From Thermohalobaculum sp038524325 (GTDB lineage Bacteria > Pseudomonadota > Alphaproteobacteria > Rhodobacterales > Rhodobacteraceae), in NCBI GenBank assembly GCA_038524325.1, contig JBCBIS010000002.1, positions 1 through 64,000 of the forward strand: a DNA stretch of 64,000 nucleotides, read 5' to 3'. Of the stretch, positions 28,640 through 36,919 are shown piece after piece. Position numbers and translations under genes: made by a program. Every line of letters starts with the position of its first letter. Within the stretch, counting starts at the first letter, position 1. The notes under the pieces were generated by a model that saw nothing but the letters and a program-made list of their open reading frames with translations, was not told the origin of the DNA and searched no databases.

Positions 28640-28670
28640 ATTGGTGGCAGGAGATGTTGGGCTGTGCGGG

Positions 28671-29606
28671 TCATGCAGGGGGATCAGCCGCGATCTCGGC
28701 GGCCTGTTGATCCGGCTGCGAGGTCGCTGGTGCAGGAAGATCGCCCTTCACCAGGGGTGGGCGCCCGGTCAGCATGCGCAGGATGGTGCCAAGTTCGTCG
28801 CGCATTTCTCCGCGCGTGATGACCCGGTCGATCATGCCGTGATCGAGGAGGTATTCCGACCGCTGGAAGCCCTCCGGGAGTTTCTCGCGGATGGTCTGTT
28901 CGATGACGCGGGGGCCGGCAAAGCAGATCAGCGCATCGGGCTCGGCGATGTGGATATCGCCCAGCATCGCGAAGCTGGCGGTCACGCCGCCGGTGGTGGG
29001 GTGGGTCAGCACGACGATGAAGGGCAGCCTGGCTTCGCGCGTCATCTCGACCGCAATCGTCGTCCTCGGCATCTGCATCAGGCTGAGGATCCCCTCCTGC
29101 ATGCGGGCCCCGCCTGCGGCCGCAAACACGACGAGGGGGGCGCCGATCGCCGCGCAGCGCTCGGCCGCCGCCAGCATGGCATTGCCGACCGCCATGCCCA
29201 TCGAGCCGCCCATGAAGCTGAAATCCTGCCCCGCCGATACCGTGGGCACGCCGTGGATTTGCCCTTCGACCACCAGCATCGCCTCGGCCTCTCCGGTATT
29301 CTTGCGGGCATCGCGCATCCGGTCAGTATAGCGCTTCGAGTCGCGGAAGCTGAGAGGGTCCGGCGCCGCCTCGGGCACATCGATCTCGACGAAGATGCCA
29401 CCATCGAACAGCGCCTTGAACCGGGCGCGCGGGGTGATCGCCATGTGGTGACCGCAGGCCGGGCAGACCATCAGCGCATCGGCGAGCTCGCGGTGAAAGA
29501 TCATCTGCCCGCAACTGTCGCATTTCGCCCAGAGGTTTTCGGGCATATCGCGCCGCTGGAAGAAATTCTTGATCTTCGGGGGGACGTAATCGGTGATCCA
29601 GTTCAT
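28671..29606 (-). CDS. accD: Acetyl-CoA carboxylase carboxyltransferase subunit beta
   Basis: A 311-residue subunit of acetyl-CoA carboxylase, which makes malonyl-CoA for fatty-acid synthesis. The N-terminal zinc ribbon is CDSCGQMIFH...CPACGHH (residues about 29-53). The carboxyltransferase core has GGSMGMAVGNAM and GARMQEGILSLMQM. The last 25 residues are a variable Pro/Ala/Gln tail. It lies upstream of folC and downstream of a small membrane-anchored protein, the usual accD-folC order. Confidence 0.96.
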   Translation of the reverse strand: MNWITDYVPPKIKNFFQRRDMPENLWAKCDSCGQMIFHRELADALMVCPACGHHMAITPRARFKALFDGGIFVEIDVPEAAPDPLSFRDSKRYTDRMRDARKNTGEAEAMLVVEGQIHGVPTVSAGQDFSFMGGSMGMAVGNAMLAAAERCAAIGAPLVVFAAAGGARMQEGILSLMQMPRTTIAVEMTREARLPFIVVLTHPTTGGVTASFAMLGDIHIAEPDALICFAGPRVIEQTIREKLPEGFQRSEYLLDHGMIDRVITRGEMRDELGTILRMLTGRPPLVKGDLPAPATSQPDQQAAEIAADPPA

Positions 29607-29679
29607 GCGCGGCCCTTTGTCGGTCTGCCGGCTAAATAGACCTGGGCGGGGCGCAATGCAATCCGTGCGCCGGGGCGGC

Positions 29680-30138
29680 TCAGCCCGCGTCGCGGCTTTG
29701 ATCGGCCATTTCGACCCCGGGGTCCTCGACCGGCGTCAATTGGCGCAGGAAGTCGGGTTGCGGATAATCCTCGGCGGTCACGGCAATCCCGCCGCCGGAG
29801 CGTTCGAAGGTATAACGGCGGCCGACCCGGTCCTCCTCGTGACCCAGCACCAGCGAGAAGCGTTGCCCATCGGTCAGCGAGACCGAGGTGCGCAGGAGCC
29901 TTTCCTCGGCATCCAGCGGGTCGTCGAACAGGACCGTCAGGCGCAGCGCGCCGCGCTGATGCTCGAAAAAGGCGGTCACCTCCCCGATATCGGCATCCAC
30001 GACGATCGGCTGCCCCGCGACGCCCAGTTTCGAATGGGCCGGCGGTTCGGGGGCGAACATCACAAAGACGCCGATCGCAGCCAGAGCCACGACACTCGCC
30101 AGAATGTTCACGATGGGTCTCAGCAAGGTCGGCTCCAT
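29680..30138 (-). CDS. Membrane-anchored protein of unknown function upstream of accD
   Basis: I do not recognise this family. The 152-residue product has one N-terminal membrane helix (about residues 7-30, IVNILASVVALAAIGVFVMF) and then a soluble, beta-rich acidic domain, expected in the periplasm. The C-terminus is charged. The ATG at 30138 begins just before the helix; a GTG 9 codons earlier is also possible, and neither has a strong ribosome binding site. It precedes accD by 73 bases on the same strand. The codon pattern matches its neighbours, so it is a real gene. Confidence 0.65.
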   Translation of the reverse strand: MEPTLLRPIVNILASVVALAAIGVFVMFAPEPPAHSKLGVAGQPIVVDADIGEVTAFFEHQRGALRLTVLFDDPLDAEERLLRTSVSLTDGQRFSLVLGHEEDRVGRRYTFERSGGGIAVTAEDYPQPDFLRQLTPVEDPGVEMADQSRDAG

Positions 30139-30245
30139 AGGTGACGTGCCACGCAGTTGGGACACGCTGATGGAACGAACCCTCAGCCCCGATTGTGGAT
30201 CACCCGAGACGGACGCTAGTTGAAAAAGGGGCGATTCTCAATCGA

Positions 30246-30263
30246 ATGGCGAATTATCGCCAT
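30246..30263 (-). terminator. Short perfect stem-loop downstream of the cupin gene
   Basis: ATGGCGA (30246-30252) and TCGCCAT (30257-30263) flank the loop ATTA. It lies 7 bases beyond the cupin stop codon on the minus strand, so it may be a weak terminator; only short T-containing sequence follows. Confidence 0.35.
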
Positions 30264-30270
30264 CCATGTA

Positions 30271-30669
30271 TCATTCTGGTTCAGTTACGTAATCCGCGTC
30301 CGAAACTGGCTCGAGCCATTCGATATGTTTGCCGTCCAACGCCTGCTGGATCGCGATATGGCACATCGCATGCTCGGGATGGGCGCCATGCCAGTGCTTC
30401 TCGTGCGGTGGGATCCAGACCGTGTCGCCCGGGCGCAGGTCGACCGGCGCCTTGCCCTCGGTCTGGAACCGGCCATAGCCCGAGACAACATAGAGCGTCT
30501 GCCCCAAGGGATGGGTGTGCCAGTTGGTGCGCCCGCCGGGCTGGAAGGTCACACGCAGGGCGGAATAGGTCGCCGGTTCGGGCGCGCGGATGATGACCTC
30601 CTGAGTGACATGGCCGGTGAACCAGTCTGGATTGGCCATGATGGTCTTGGATTTCGGGTGCAGGTCCAT
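30271..30669 (-). CDS. Cupin domain protein
   Basis: A 132-residue single-domain cupin. Motif 1 is GGRTNWHTHPLGQTLYVVSG and motif 2 is PPHEKHWHGAHPEH, giving the His-rich metal site of the double-stranded beta-helix. Small cupins of this type (similar to (R)-mandelonitrile-lyase-like and carboxymuconolactone-associated cupins) bind Mn or Fe, but their reactions vary, so no substrate is assigned. GGAGACCTCC precedes the ATG. It follows the EamA transporter by 32 bases on the same strand. Confidence 0.85.
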   Translation of the reverse strand: MDLHPKSKTIMANPDWFTGHVTQEVIIRAPEPATYSALRVTFQPGGRTNWHTHPLGQTLYVVSGYGRFQTEGKAPVDLRPGDTVWIPPHEKHWHGAHPEHAMCHIAIQQALDGKHIEWLEPVSDADYVTEPE

Positions 30670-30701
30670 GGAGGTCTCCGTCAGTCAGATCAGGCGGCAG
30701 C

Positions 30702-31658
30702 TCAGGCAGCGGGGCGGGCGAAAAGGGCGGCGATGCGGGGCCAGAACAGCTCGACCAGGACCGAGCCGGTGACCACCAGAATGGCCAGAGCTTGCAGCCA
30801 AGTCGGCTCCTGCGCAAGGATCAGGATGGCCAGCAGAGCGGCAATCACGGGTTTCAGGAAAAAGAGATACGAGGCCCGGGTGATATCCGGCGCGGCGGCA
30901 AGGCCGCCAAACCAGAGAAGCTGGGTGATCGTGGTGTTCCAGATCGCCAGGATCAGGATCCACCAGCCCGGGTTGACGCCTTTGGTCGCCTCGTTGCCGG
31001 CACGTTCGAACAGGGTCGCGGGGTCGACCCAGATGCCCCAGGCCGCGCCGACCATCAGCCACAGCGCCACGCCCCCGATCATCAGGCTGAGCGCGGTGAC
31101 CCGCAGTGCCCCGTGCCGGGCGACGATGGGCTTGACCAGCACCGCATAGGCCGAGCCGAGCGCGGCGCAGATCACCGCCAGAACCACCCCGAACAGCGAG
31201 CCCTCGCCGGTCAGACTGTCGAGATAGCCGTCGGTCAGCAGCAGCGCCACGCCCAGAACGGCCATTGCGCCGGTGATGATCTTCACCGGCCCCAGCGCTT
31301 GGCCGTTAATGATCAGGTTCGACAGGCCGACAAAGATGGGGATGGTCGTGACCACCGTGGCGACCTGGATGACGCTGGCAAAATCCAGCGCCCAGTGGAA
31401 CGCGAGATAGGTGATCGAAACCCCGACCAGCGAGAGCCAGACGAACCGCCAGCCTTCGGCGCGCAAGGGGGTGATCAGATCGCGGCTGTCGGACCGCGCC
31501 AGCGCCCAGAGCACCAGCCCCAGCCCGCCGATCAGATAGCGCCAGACCGAGACCTCGGGCCCCGAGATGCCGCTGAGCACCGCGAAGAACTCCGACGAGG
31601 CATGGCCGCAGACCCCGATGAAAACGGCCAGATAGGCCCAGCGCGGGTCGATGGTCAT
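30702..31658 (-). CDS. EamA/DMT-family transporter
   Basis: A 318-residue inner-membrane protein with ten predicted helices in two EamA repeats. Recognisable stretches are FAVLSGISGPEVSVWRYLIG in the first and VVLAVICAALGSAYAVLVKP opening the second. This drug/metabolite transporter family exports amino acids, sugars or other small metabolites; the substrate is unknown. The ATG at 31658 overlaps the stop of the preceding hydrolase gene by 4 bases (ATGA). A longer frame that begins upstream would lie inside that gene and is rejected. Confidence 0.9.
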   Translation of the reverse strand: MTIDPRWAYLAVFIGVCGHASSEFFAVLSGISGPEVSVWRYLIGGLGLVLWALARSDSRDLITPLRAEGWRFVWLSLVGVSITYLAFHWALDFASVIQVATVVTTIPIFVGLSNLIINGQALGPVKIITGAMAVLGVALLLTDGYLDSLTGEGSLFGVVLAVICAALGSAYAVLVKPIVARHGALRVTALSLMIGGVALWLMVGAAWGIWVDPATLFERAGNEATKGVNPGWWILILAIWNTTITQLLWFGGLAAAPDITRASYLFFLKPVIAALLAILILAQEPTWLQALAILVVTGSVLVELFWPRIAALFARPAA

Positions 31659-32470
31659 GTCGCTTCGATCTCCGCCCCGAACCGTGCGAGGCTTTCCGCC
31701 AGCCGCTCCGGCGCTTCGAGCGGGAGGAGATGGCCATGTTCCGCCCATTCCTCCATCCGCGCGTCCGGCAGGGCTGCATAGAGTCGGGCGACCACCTCGG
31801 CATCATAGAACACCCGGTCCTGGAGACCCTGGATGTTCAGGATCGGCAGGGCGAGGTCTCCCCAAGGACAGGCCCAATCGCTGGCGGACGAGTTCCGCAT
31901 CAGATTGGCATGGCCGCTGTCCGGATCCATCGGCGCATAGTTGCCCGAGAGGAAGTTGCCCCGCATCTTCGCCGCGAAATCGGGTCCGACCAGCAACGGG
32001 AACATCGAGTCCATCAACAGCCCGACCCCGCCATGGGCGGTCACGACCGGCAGCGCGTCGTTGATCCAGCCGATCCGCGGCCCAATCTCTCGCAGCGTGT
32101 TGAGGAAGACCAGCCCGGAGGCTTCCACCCCGCCCAGGATCGCCCGCGCGGCATAGAGCCCGCCGATGGAGAGGCCCACCAGAACAGGCCGGGCCGGGTG
32201 CAGCTCGCCCAGCAGCCGGGTCAGGTCCGCGATGATCACCTGATCGGTCAGCTGGGTCTCTGGCGCGAATGGGCTGTCGGTCTGACCGCGGAAGTTATAG
32301 CTCAGCGTGCCAAACCCCTGCGCCCGCAGGGAAGGTGCCACCGCCCCTTCCCAATGCTCGGTCGAGCCGGTCAGCGCGTTCACGAAAACAAAGGTCGGAG
32401 CACCATCGCGCGCCGGGGCCTCATGCAGGTAGTAGAGCGCGTTGCCCCCGCCGAGATCCAAAACACTCAT
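31655..32470 (-). CDS. Alpha/beta-fold hydrolase
   Basis: A 271-residue hydrolase of the 3-oxoadipate enol-lactonase-like group. The nucleophile elbow is LVGLSIGGLYAAR (Ser in GLSIG), the oxyanion region is FVNALTGSTEHW, and the C-terminal catalytic His is in WAEHGHLLPLEAPE. An Asp in LQDRVFYDAE fits the acid position. The ATG at 32470 follows GGGAGG. Translation is coupled to the EamA transporter and the cupin is further downstream, so the three may act on one unidentified metabolite. Confidence 0.85.
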   Translation of the reverse strand: MSVLDLGGGNALYYLHEAPARDGAPTFVFVNALTGSTEHWEGAVAPSLRAQGFGTLSYNFRGQTDSPFAPETQLTDQVIIADLTRLLGELHPARPVLVGLSIGGLYAARAILGGVEASGLVFLNTLREIGPRIGWINDALPVVTAHGGVGLLMDSMFPLLVGPDFAAKMRGNFLSGNYAPMDPDSGHANLMRNSSASDWACPWGDLALPILNIQGLQDRVFYDAEVVARLYAALPDARMEEWAEHGHLLPLEAPERLAESLARFGAEIEAT

Positions 32471-32533
32471 CGCATCCTCCCCCATTGTTGCCGCGACAAA
32501 GGCATAGCGCGCCTTGGCAGGACGGGGAAGCGT

Positions 32534-33331
32534 TCAGTCCCGCCCGGAATGTGCGCCCTCGGCCAATTCGGCCACGAAGGCCAGCACATCTTCGGGCGCA
32601 TCGCCCCGGCCGATCCGGTCGACAATGGCCGAGCCGACAACGACCCCATCGGCCACCTTGGCAATTGCCGCCGCGTTCTCGGCCGTCTTCACGCCGAAGC
32701 CCACGCAAACCGGAAGGTTCGAGGCCGCCTTGATCCGCTCAACCTCCGGCGCGACGGCCTCGGCCTGTGCGCTGGCCGCCCCCGTGATCCCGGTGATCGA
32801 GACATAGTAGACAAAGCCAGATGTGTTGGCGAGCACAGCCGGCAGCCGCCGGGCATCGGTCGTGGGCGTGGCGAGGCGGATAAAGTTCAGCCCGGCCGCG
32901 TTGGCGGGCAGGCAAAGCTCGGTGTCTTCCTCCGGCGGCAGATCGACCACGATCAGCCCATCGATGCCTGCGGCCTTTGCCGCCTCCAGAAACGCTGCGA
33001 CACCCATATGGAAGATCGGATTGTAATAGCCCATCAGGATCACCGGCGTGACCTGATCGGTCTCGCGAAACGCCGCCACCATCTCCAGCGTGCCGGTCAG
33101 GGTCATGCCGCCTGACAAAGCCCGCTGCCCCGCGAGCTGGATTGCCGGACCATCGGCCATCGGATCGGTGAAGGGCATGCCGATCTCGATCACATCCACC
33201 CCGGCGCCCGGCAGCCCGTTCAGCACGGCCTGGGCGGTCTCCCGATCCGGATCTCCGGCCATGATGAAGGCGACGAAAGCCGCTTTGCCCTCGCTGCCGA
33301 GGCGCTGGAATGTGCTGTCGATGCGGGACAT
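32534..33331 (-). CDS. trpA: Tryptophan synthase alpha subunit
   Basis: A 265-residue TIM-barrel enzyme that cleaves indole-3-glycerol phosphate and channels indole to TrpB. The catalytic Glu is in VIEIGMPFTDPMADG and the second acid in LIVVDLPPEE. The phosphate site is VCVGFGVKTAENA. Length is normal. It is separated from trpB by the DUF2158 gene and the divergent DUF1127 gene, so trpB and trpA are probably not on one compact transcript here. Confidence 0.97.
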   Translation of the reverse strand: MSRIDSTFQRLGSEGKAAFVAFIMAGDPDRETAQAVLNGLPGAGVDVIEIGMPFTDPMADGPAIQLAGQRALSGGMTLTGTLEMVAAFRETDQVTPVILMGYYNPIFHMGVAAFLEAAKAAGIDGLIVVDLPPEEDTELCLPANAAGLNFIRLATPTTDARRLPAVLANTSGFVYYVSITGITGAASAQAEAVAPEVERIKAASNLPVCVGFGVKTAENAAAIAKVADGVVVGSAIVDRIGRGDAPEDVLAFVAELAEGAHSGRD

Positions 33332-33379
33332 CGTGCCTCCCCCGAGGCGCCCCCGGGAAAGGCCCGAGCGCGCCGCTGA

Positions 33380-33826
33380 TCAGTCGTCGTCGCGGTAGTA
33401 TTTCTTCTCGCGGGGCTTGCCGTCCCAGCCCTGCCGGCGCGGGCGGTCGCCGCCCCAGTTATCGCCGCCGCCGCCATGCCGGTCGCCGCCCCGGTCGCCA
33501 CCTTTGTCAAAGCCGCGGTCACCGCCTCGGTCGCCGCGCCCGCCTTTGTCAAAGCCGCCGCGGTCCCCGCCGCCACCGCCGCCGCGATAGGGTTTGCCGC
33601 CGCCCTCGCGGTCGCCGCCAAAGGATCGGCCTCCGCCGCCCTGGCGATTGTCGTCGCGATGTTCCCACTTGTTGAGCAGCGCCGTGGCGAAGGTGTCGCG
33701 CCCGATCACCCCCTCATTGCACCAGACGGTCGAAACCGTCTCCGCCGCTTCGTCGATCCCCTCGACACACATCCGCATCGAGCCGGATTTCAGGACCACC
33801 AGGTCCCCGATATAGAATTTCGCCAC
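33380..33826 (-). CDS. DUF2158 (YodC-like) protein with a glycine/arginine-rich RGG-like tail
   Basis: A 148-residue protein. Residues 1-58 form the small beta-barrel domain of DUF2158 (GDLVVLKSGSMRMCVEGI, then VSTVWCNEG). From about residue 60 to the end the sequence is low-complexity, built of repeated GGDRGG, RGGFDKGG and RGDRGG units with scattered aromatics, ending RRQGWDGKPREKKYYRDDD. RGG-type tails usually bind RNA or promote phase separation; in bacteria they occur on cold-shock and helicase proteins. The combination points to an RNA-associated role, which is inference. It starts 175 bases from the divergent DUF1127 gene. Confidence 0.8.
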   Translation of the reverse strand: MAKFYIGDLVVLKSGSMRMCVEGIDEAAETVSTVWCNEGVIGRDTFATALLNKWEHRDDNRQGGGGRSFGGDREGGGKPYRGGGGGGDRGGFDKGGRGDRGGDRGFDKGGDRGGDRHGGGGDNWGGDRPRRQGWDGKPREKKYYRDDD

Positions 33827-34002
33827 GCCCTATCCTCTGTCGCGCGCCCTGTCCGTCGGGCCATGGATCCGGCGTGTGGAGAGGTCCCCGCCCGCTTGCT
33901 GCACCGCCCGCGCCGTGATAGGCAAAAGGCCTGGGCACGCGACGGTCGCCCAGCAAAGCCGCGTTGGCCAAGCGCCGTTTCGCCGCCTTATGGAGCGAAA
34001 CC

Positions 34003-34218
34003 ATGGCTTGTGGCAAGCGCGCATGTGCCGAGATCGGCACTGATTTTCAACCTATCGATCCTAATTGGTACCGGCTCGGTGCGATGATCCTTCTGTGGCA
34101 GGATCGGGCCCGGCAGCGCCGGGCTTTGCGCCGAATGGATCCCGACCGACTCGCCGATATCGGCGTGACACGGGACCAGGCGTTGGTCGAAGCCGCCAAA
34201 CCGTTCTGGAAACCCTGA
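34003..34218 (+). CDS. DUF1127 domain small protein
   Basis: A 71-residue protein. The C-terminal 45 residues (LLWQDRARQRRALRRMDPDRLADIG, given here in part as RRALRRMDPDRLADIG) match the short, basic DUF1127 domain. Small DUF1127 proteins in Rhodobacterales and Rhizobiales affect phosphate, carbon and stress-response RNAs and can bind RNA. GGAGCG lies 6 bases before the ATG at 34003. It is divergent from DUF2158 and convergent with trpB, with the poly-G hairpin directly after its stop. Confidence 0.85.
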   Translation: MACGKRACAEIGTDFQPIDPNWYRLGAMILLWQDRARQRRALRRMDPDRLADIGVTRDQALVEAAKPFWKP

Positions 34219-34221
34219 TCC

Positions 34222-34303
34222 CCTGCCCGGACCCGCCCGGTGGAGCTGCCGCGCACCGGGGGGGGGGGGGGGGGGGGGCCTTCGCCGGGCGGGGCCGGGC
34301 AGG
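34222..34303 (+). repeat. Hairpin with a 21-G homopolymer in its loop, between DUF1127 and trpB
   Basis: CCTGCCCGGACCCGCCCGG (34222-34240) pairs with 34285-34303 at 18 of 19 positions. The 44-base loop contains an uninterrupted run of 21 G (34258-34278). It begins 3 bases after the DUF1127 stop and ends 12 bases before the trpB stop, so it fits a bidirectional terminator of two convergent genes. The G-run is a length-unstable tract and could form a G-quadruplex in the plus-strand transcript. Confidence 0.7.
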
Positions 34304-34315
34304 AGGATCCTGTGA

Positions 34316-35536
34316 TCAGATCGCGACGCCCAAGGCCTCGGCGACCGTGAAGATGTCCTTGTCCCCCCGCCCGCACATGTTCATGACCATCAGGTGGTCG
34401 GCGGGCAGATCAGGGGCGATCTTCGCCACATGAGCCAGAGCGTGCGAGGGCTCCAGCGCGGGGATGATCCCCTCCTGGGTCGAACAGAGTTTGAATGCCT
34501 CCAGGGCCTCCTGATCGGTGACTGAGACATACTCGACCCGGCCGATATCGTGCAGCCAGGCATGCTCGGGCCCGATCCCGGGATAATCGAGCCCGGCTGA
34601 GATCGAGTGCCCCTCCAGGATCTGGCCATCCGGATCCTGCAACAGATAGGTCCGGTTGCCATGTAGCACGCCGGGCGAGCCGCCTGTGAGGCTGGCGCAA
34701 TGCTCCATGCGGTCATCGACCCCGTGCCCGCCGGCCTCGACGCCGATCACCCGCACTTCGGCATCGTCCAGGAACGGGTGGAAGAGACCCATGGCGTTCG
34801 AGCCGCCGCCGATGCAGGCCACGAGGCTGTCGGGCAGACGCCCCTCGCGCTCGGCCATCTGCGCCTTCGTTTCGCGCCCGATGATCGATTGAAAGTCGCG
34901 CACCATGGCAGGGTAGGGATGCGGACCGGCAACCGTGCCGATGCAGTAGAACGTGCTCTCGACATTGGTGACCCAGTCGCGCAGCGCCTCGTTCATCGCG
35001 TCCTTCAGCGTGCCGCGGCCTGAGGTGACCGGCACCACCTTCGCGCCCAGCAGGTTCATCCGGAACACATTGGGTTTCTGCCGCTCGACATCATGCGCGC
35101 CCATGAAGACGATGCATTCCAGCCCGAACCGCGCGCAGACGGTGGCGGTTGCCACCCCATGCTGGCCTGCCCCGGTCTCGGCGATGATCCGCTTCTTGCC
35201 CATGCGCCGGGCGAGCAGGATTTGGCCCAGCACATTGTTGATCTTGTGCGCACCGGTATGGTTCAGCTCGTCGCGCTTCATATAGATCTTCGCGCCGCCG
35301 AAATGCGCGGTCAGCCGTTCGGCGAAATAGAGCGGGCTGGGGCGGCCGACATAGTGATTCCAGAGGTCGTCCATCTCGGCCCAGAAGCTTTCGTCGGTCT
35401 TGGCCTTCTCGTATTCCGCCTCGAGATCCAGGATCAGCGGCATCAGGGTTTCCGAGACGAAGCGCCCGCCGAACTGGCCGAACCGGCCTTGCTCGTCGGG
35501 GCCGGCGCGGAAGGTGTTGGGGGTGGCTTCGTTCAT
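34316..35536 (-). CDS. trpB: Tryptophan synthase beta subunit
   Basis: A 406-residue PLP enzyme that joins indole and serine. The PLP lysine is in NHTGAHKINNVLGQ, the phosphate-binding glycines are in CIGGGSNAMG, and FGQFGGRFVSETLM marks the start of the family. Of two adjacent ATGs (35537-35539 and 35534-35536) I prefer the second, giving MNEATPNTF, because AGGAG lies 6 bases before it. A 268-base leader with a strong hairpin separates it from the GNAT gene upstream. Confidence 0.97.
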   Translation of the reverse strand: MNEATPNTFRAGPDEQGRFGQFGGRFVSETLMPLILDLEAEYEKAKTDESFWAEMDDLWNHYVGRPSPLYFAERLTAHFGGAKIYMKRDELNHTGAHKINNVLGQILLARRMGKKRIIAETGAGQHGVATATVCARFGLECIVFMGAHDVERQKPNVFRMNLLGAKVVPVTSGRGTLKDAMNEALRDWVTNVESTFYCIGTVAGPHPYPAMVRDFQSIIGRETKAQMAEREGRLPDSLVACIGGGSNAMGLFHPFLDDAEVRVIGVEAGGHGVDDRMEHCASLTGGSPGVLHGNRTYLLQDPDGQILEGHSISAGLDYPGIGPEHAWLHDIGRVEYVSVTDQEALEAFKLCSTQEGIIPALEPSHALAHVAKIAPDLPADHLMVMNMCGRGDKDIFTVAEALGVAI

Positions 35537-35631
35537 CATGCTCTCCTGTCTGCTCCGCCCGGTAGATAACGCGGCTGGGGGCGGGCGTCCAATGGCGATC
35601 TGCGCGGGGCACCGTTGCATTGGCACCGCAG

Positions 35632-35690
35632 GTCGCCAAGCCCGCCTCCGGCCCCCCACCACCCACCCGGCCGGAGGCGGGCTTGGCGAC
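35632..35690 (-). repeat. Perfect 22-bp inverted repeat with a G-rich loop in the trpB leader
   Basis: Bases 35632-35653 (GTCGCCAAGCCCGCCTCCGG and two more) are the exact reverse complement of 35669-35690. The 15-base loop reads GGTGGGTGGTGGGGG on the minus strand, the sense of trpB. It lies 96 bases upstream of the trpB start and 115 bases after the GNAT stop. No T-run follows, and no leader peptide with Trp codons is evident. It could be a partial terminator or an RNA-stability element between trpF-GNAT and trpB. The rest of the gap (35537-35804) shows nothing else. Confidence 0.65.
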
Positions 35691-35804
35691 AGATGCGGGA
35701 CCGGGTGCGTTGTCGGCCACTGGCCCGCCCAACGTCGCGCGCGCTGGCTGTGCCTCCTGCATGAAGGCAGAAACAGGGGCGGGACGGGGCAGGCCCCCCC
35801 GGTG

Positions 35805-36245
35805 TCACAACATCAGCTTGAACCCGGTATGGCTGGCCACGAAGCCGTGATCTTCATAGAAGCGATGCGCCTCGGGCCGAGTGCGATCACTGGTCAGCTG
35901 GACCAGTTCCGCACCGTCCGCCCGCGCGCGGGCGATTGCCGCCTGTATCAGGGCGGCGCCGAGGCCCTTGCCGCGATGGCTGGCGGCGACCCGAACGCCT
36001 TCGATCTGCGCGCGCAGGGCGCCGCGGCGGGACAGGCCGGCGATCAGGGTGTATTGCAGGCAGCCCAGGATCTCGCCCGCCTCTTCGGCCACCAGATAGA
36101 GATTGCAGCCGTCACGCGCCATGGCCGCGAAGGCCTGCTCATAGGCTGGATGCCCGGGCTGTTCCCGCGCCGCGCCCAGGGGATCATCTGCCAGGAGGGC
36201 CACGATCTGCGCGAGATCGGCCTGCCCGGCTGGTCGGACCTTCAT
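35805..36245 (-). CDS. GNAT-family N-acetyltransferase
   Basis: A 146-residue acetyltransferase. The acetyl-CoA loop is VRVAASHRGKGLGAALIQAA (pattern RxxGxG/A), and the C-terminal HRFYEDHGFVASHTGF is the usual closing strand and helix. The ATG at 36245 overlaps the trpF stop by 4 bases, which makes the operon link clear. The acceptor substrate is unknown. It sits between trpF and trpB. Confidence 0.9.
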   Translation of the reverse strand: MKVRPAGQADLAQIVALLADDPLGAAREQPGHPAYEQAFAAMARDGCNLYLVAEEAGEILGCLQYTLIAGLSRRGALRAQIEGVRVAASHRGKGLGAALIQAAIARARADGAELVQLTSDRTRPEAHRFYEDHGFVASHTGFKLML

Positions 36246-36919
36246 GCGGCCTGTCTGGACTGTGCAGCGGTGATGAAGGCGGCGGTTCTGGAGGGATCCT
36301 TGACCCCTGGCGCGGATTCGACGCTGGAGGAGACGTCGACTGCGTCCGCGCCGGTCAGGCGGATCGCTTCGGCAACGTTCTCCGGGGTCAGACCGCCGGC
36401 GAGAAGCCATGGGCGCTGCCAGCGCCGCCCGGCGATCAGCCGCCAATCGAAGGAGATGGCGTTCCCGCCGGGCCGTGTGGCGCCCTTTGGCGGTTTCGCG
36501 TCGATCAGGAGCTTGTCGGCCACGGCCTCGTAGCGCGCGATCTCGGTCAGATCCGAAGCGTCGCGGATGCCGATCGCCTTCATGACGGGCAAGCCGGTGC
36601 AGCGCCGGATCTCGGCCACTCGCTCGGGCGTTTCCCGACCGTGGAGCTGCAGCAGATCGGTTGGCAAGTCCCGCAGAGCTTCGACAAGCGCGTCATCCGG
36701 ATCGACGGTGAGCGCGGTCTTGATGACACCATCGGGCGCCGCCTCCATCAACCTCTGCGCGGCATCCACGCCGATTGCCCGGGGTGAGGGTGGGAAGAAG
36801 ACATAGCCCAGGTAGGACGCCCCCGCCGCCGCGGCATGGCGCACATCCTCTACACGGGTTAGCCCGCAGATTTTGACGCGGATCGTGGGGTGGGCATTGG
36901 GCGTGCTGTCAGCACTCAC
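36242..36919 (-). CDS. trpF: Phosphoribosylanthranilate isomerase
   Basis: A 225-residue TIM barrel catalysing the Amadori rearrangement in tryptophan synthesis. The N-terminal VKICGLTR carries the catalytic Cys; the Asp partner is in TALTVDPDD, and the phosphate site is LLAGGLTPENV and VDVSSSVES. The start is a GTG (36917-36919) that overlaps the lapA stop (GTGA), and the GNAT gene overlaps its own stop, so translation is coupled on both sides. Confidence 0.96.
   Translation of the reverse strand: MSADSTPNAHPTIRVKICGLTRVEDVRHAAAAGASYLGYVFFPPSPRAIGVDAAQRLMEAAPDGVIKTALTVDPDDALVEALRDLPTDLLQLHGRETPERVAEIRRCTGLPVMKAIGIRDASDLTEIARYEAVADKLLIDAKPPKGATRPGGNAISFDWRLIAGRRWQRPWLLAGGLTPENVAEAIRLTGADAVDVSSSVESAPGVKDPSRTAAFITAAQSRQAA

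Noticed and set aside
33400..33620. Short repeats resembling a CRISPR-like array
   Set aside because: The repeats are in-frame Gly/Arg/Asp codons of the DUF2158 tail, with no constant repeat and spacer spacing.
35537..35804. Trp leader peptide with tandem Trp codons for attenuation of trpB
   Set aside because: No short frame with consecutive Trp codons and a ribosome binding site ahead of the hairpin was found.
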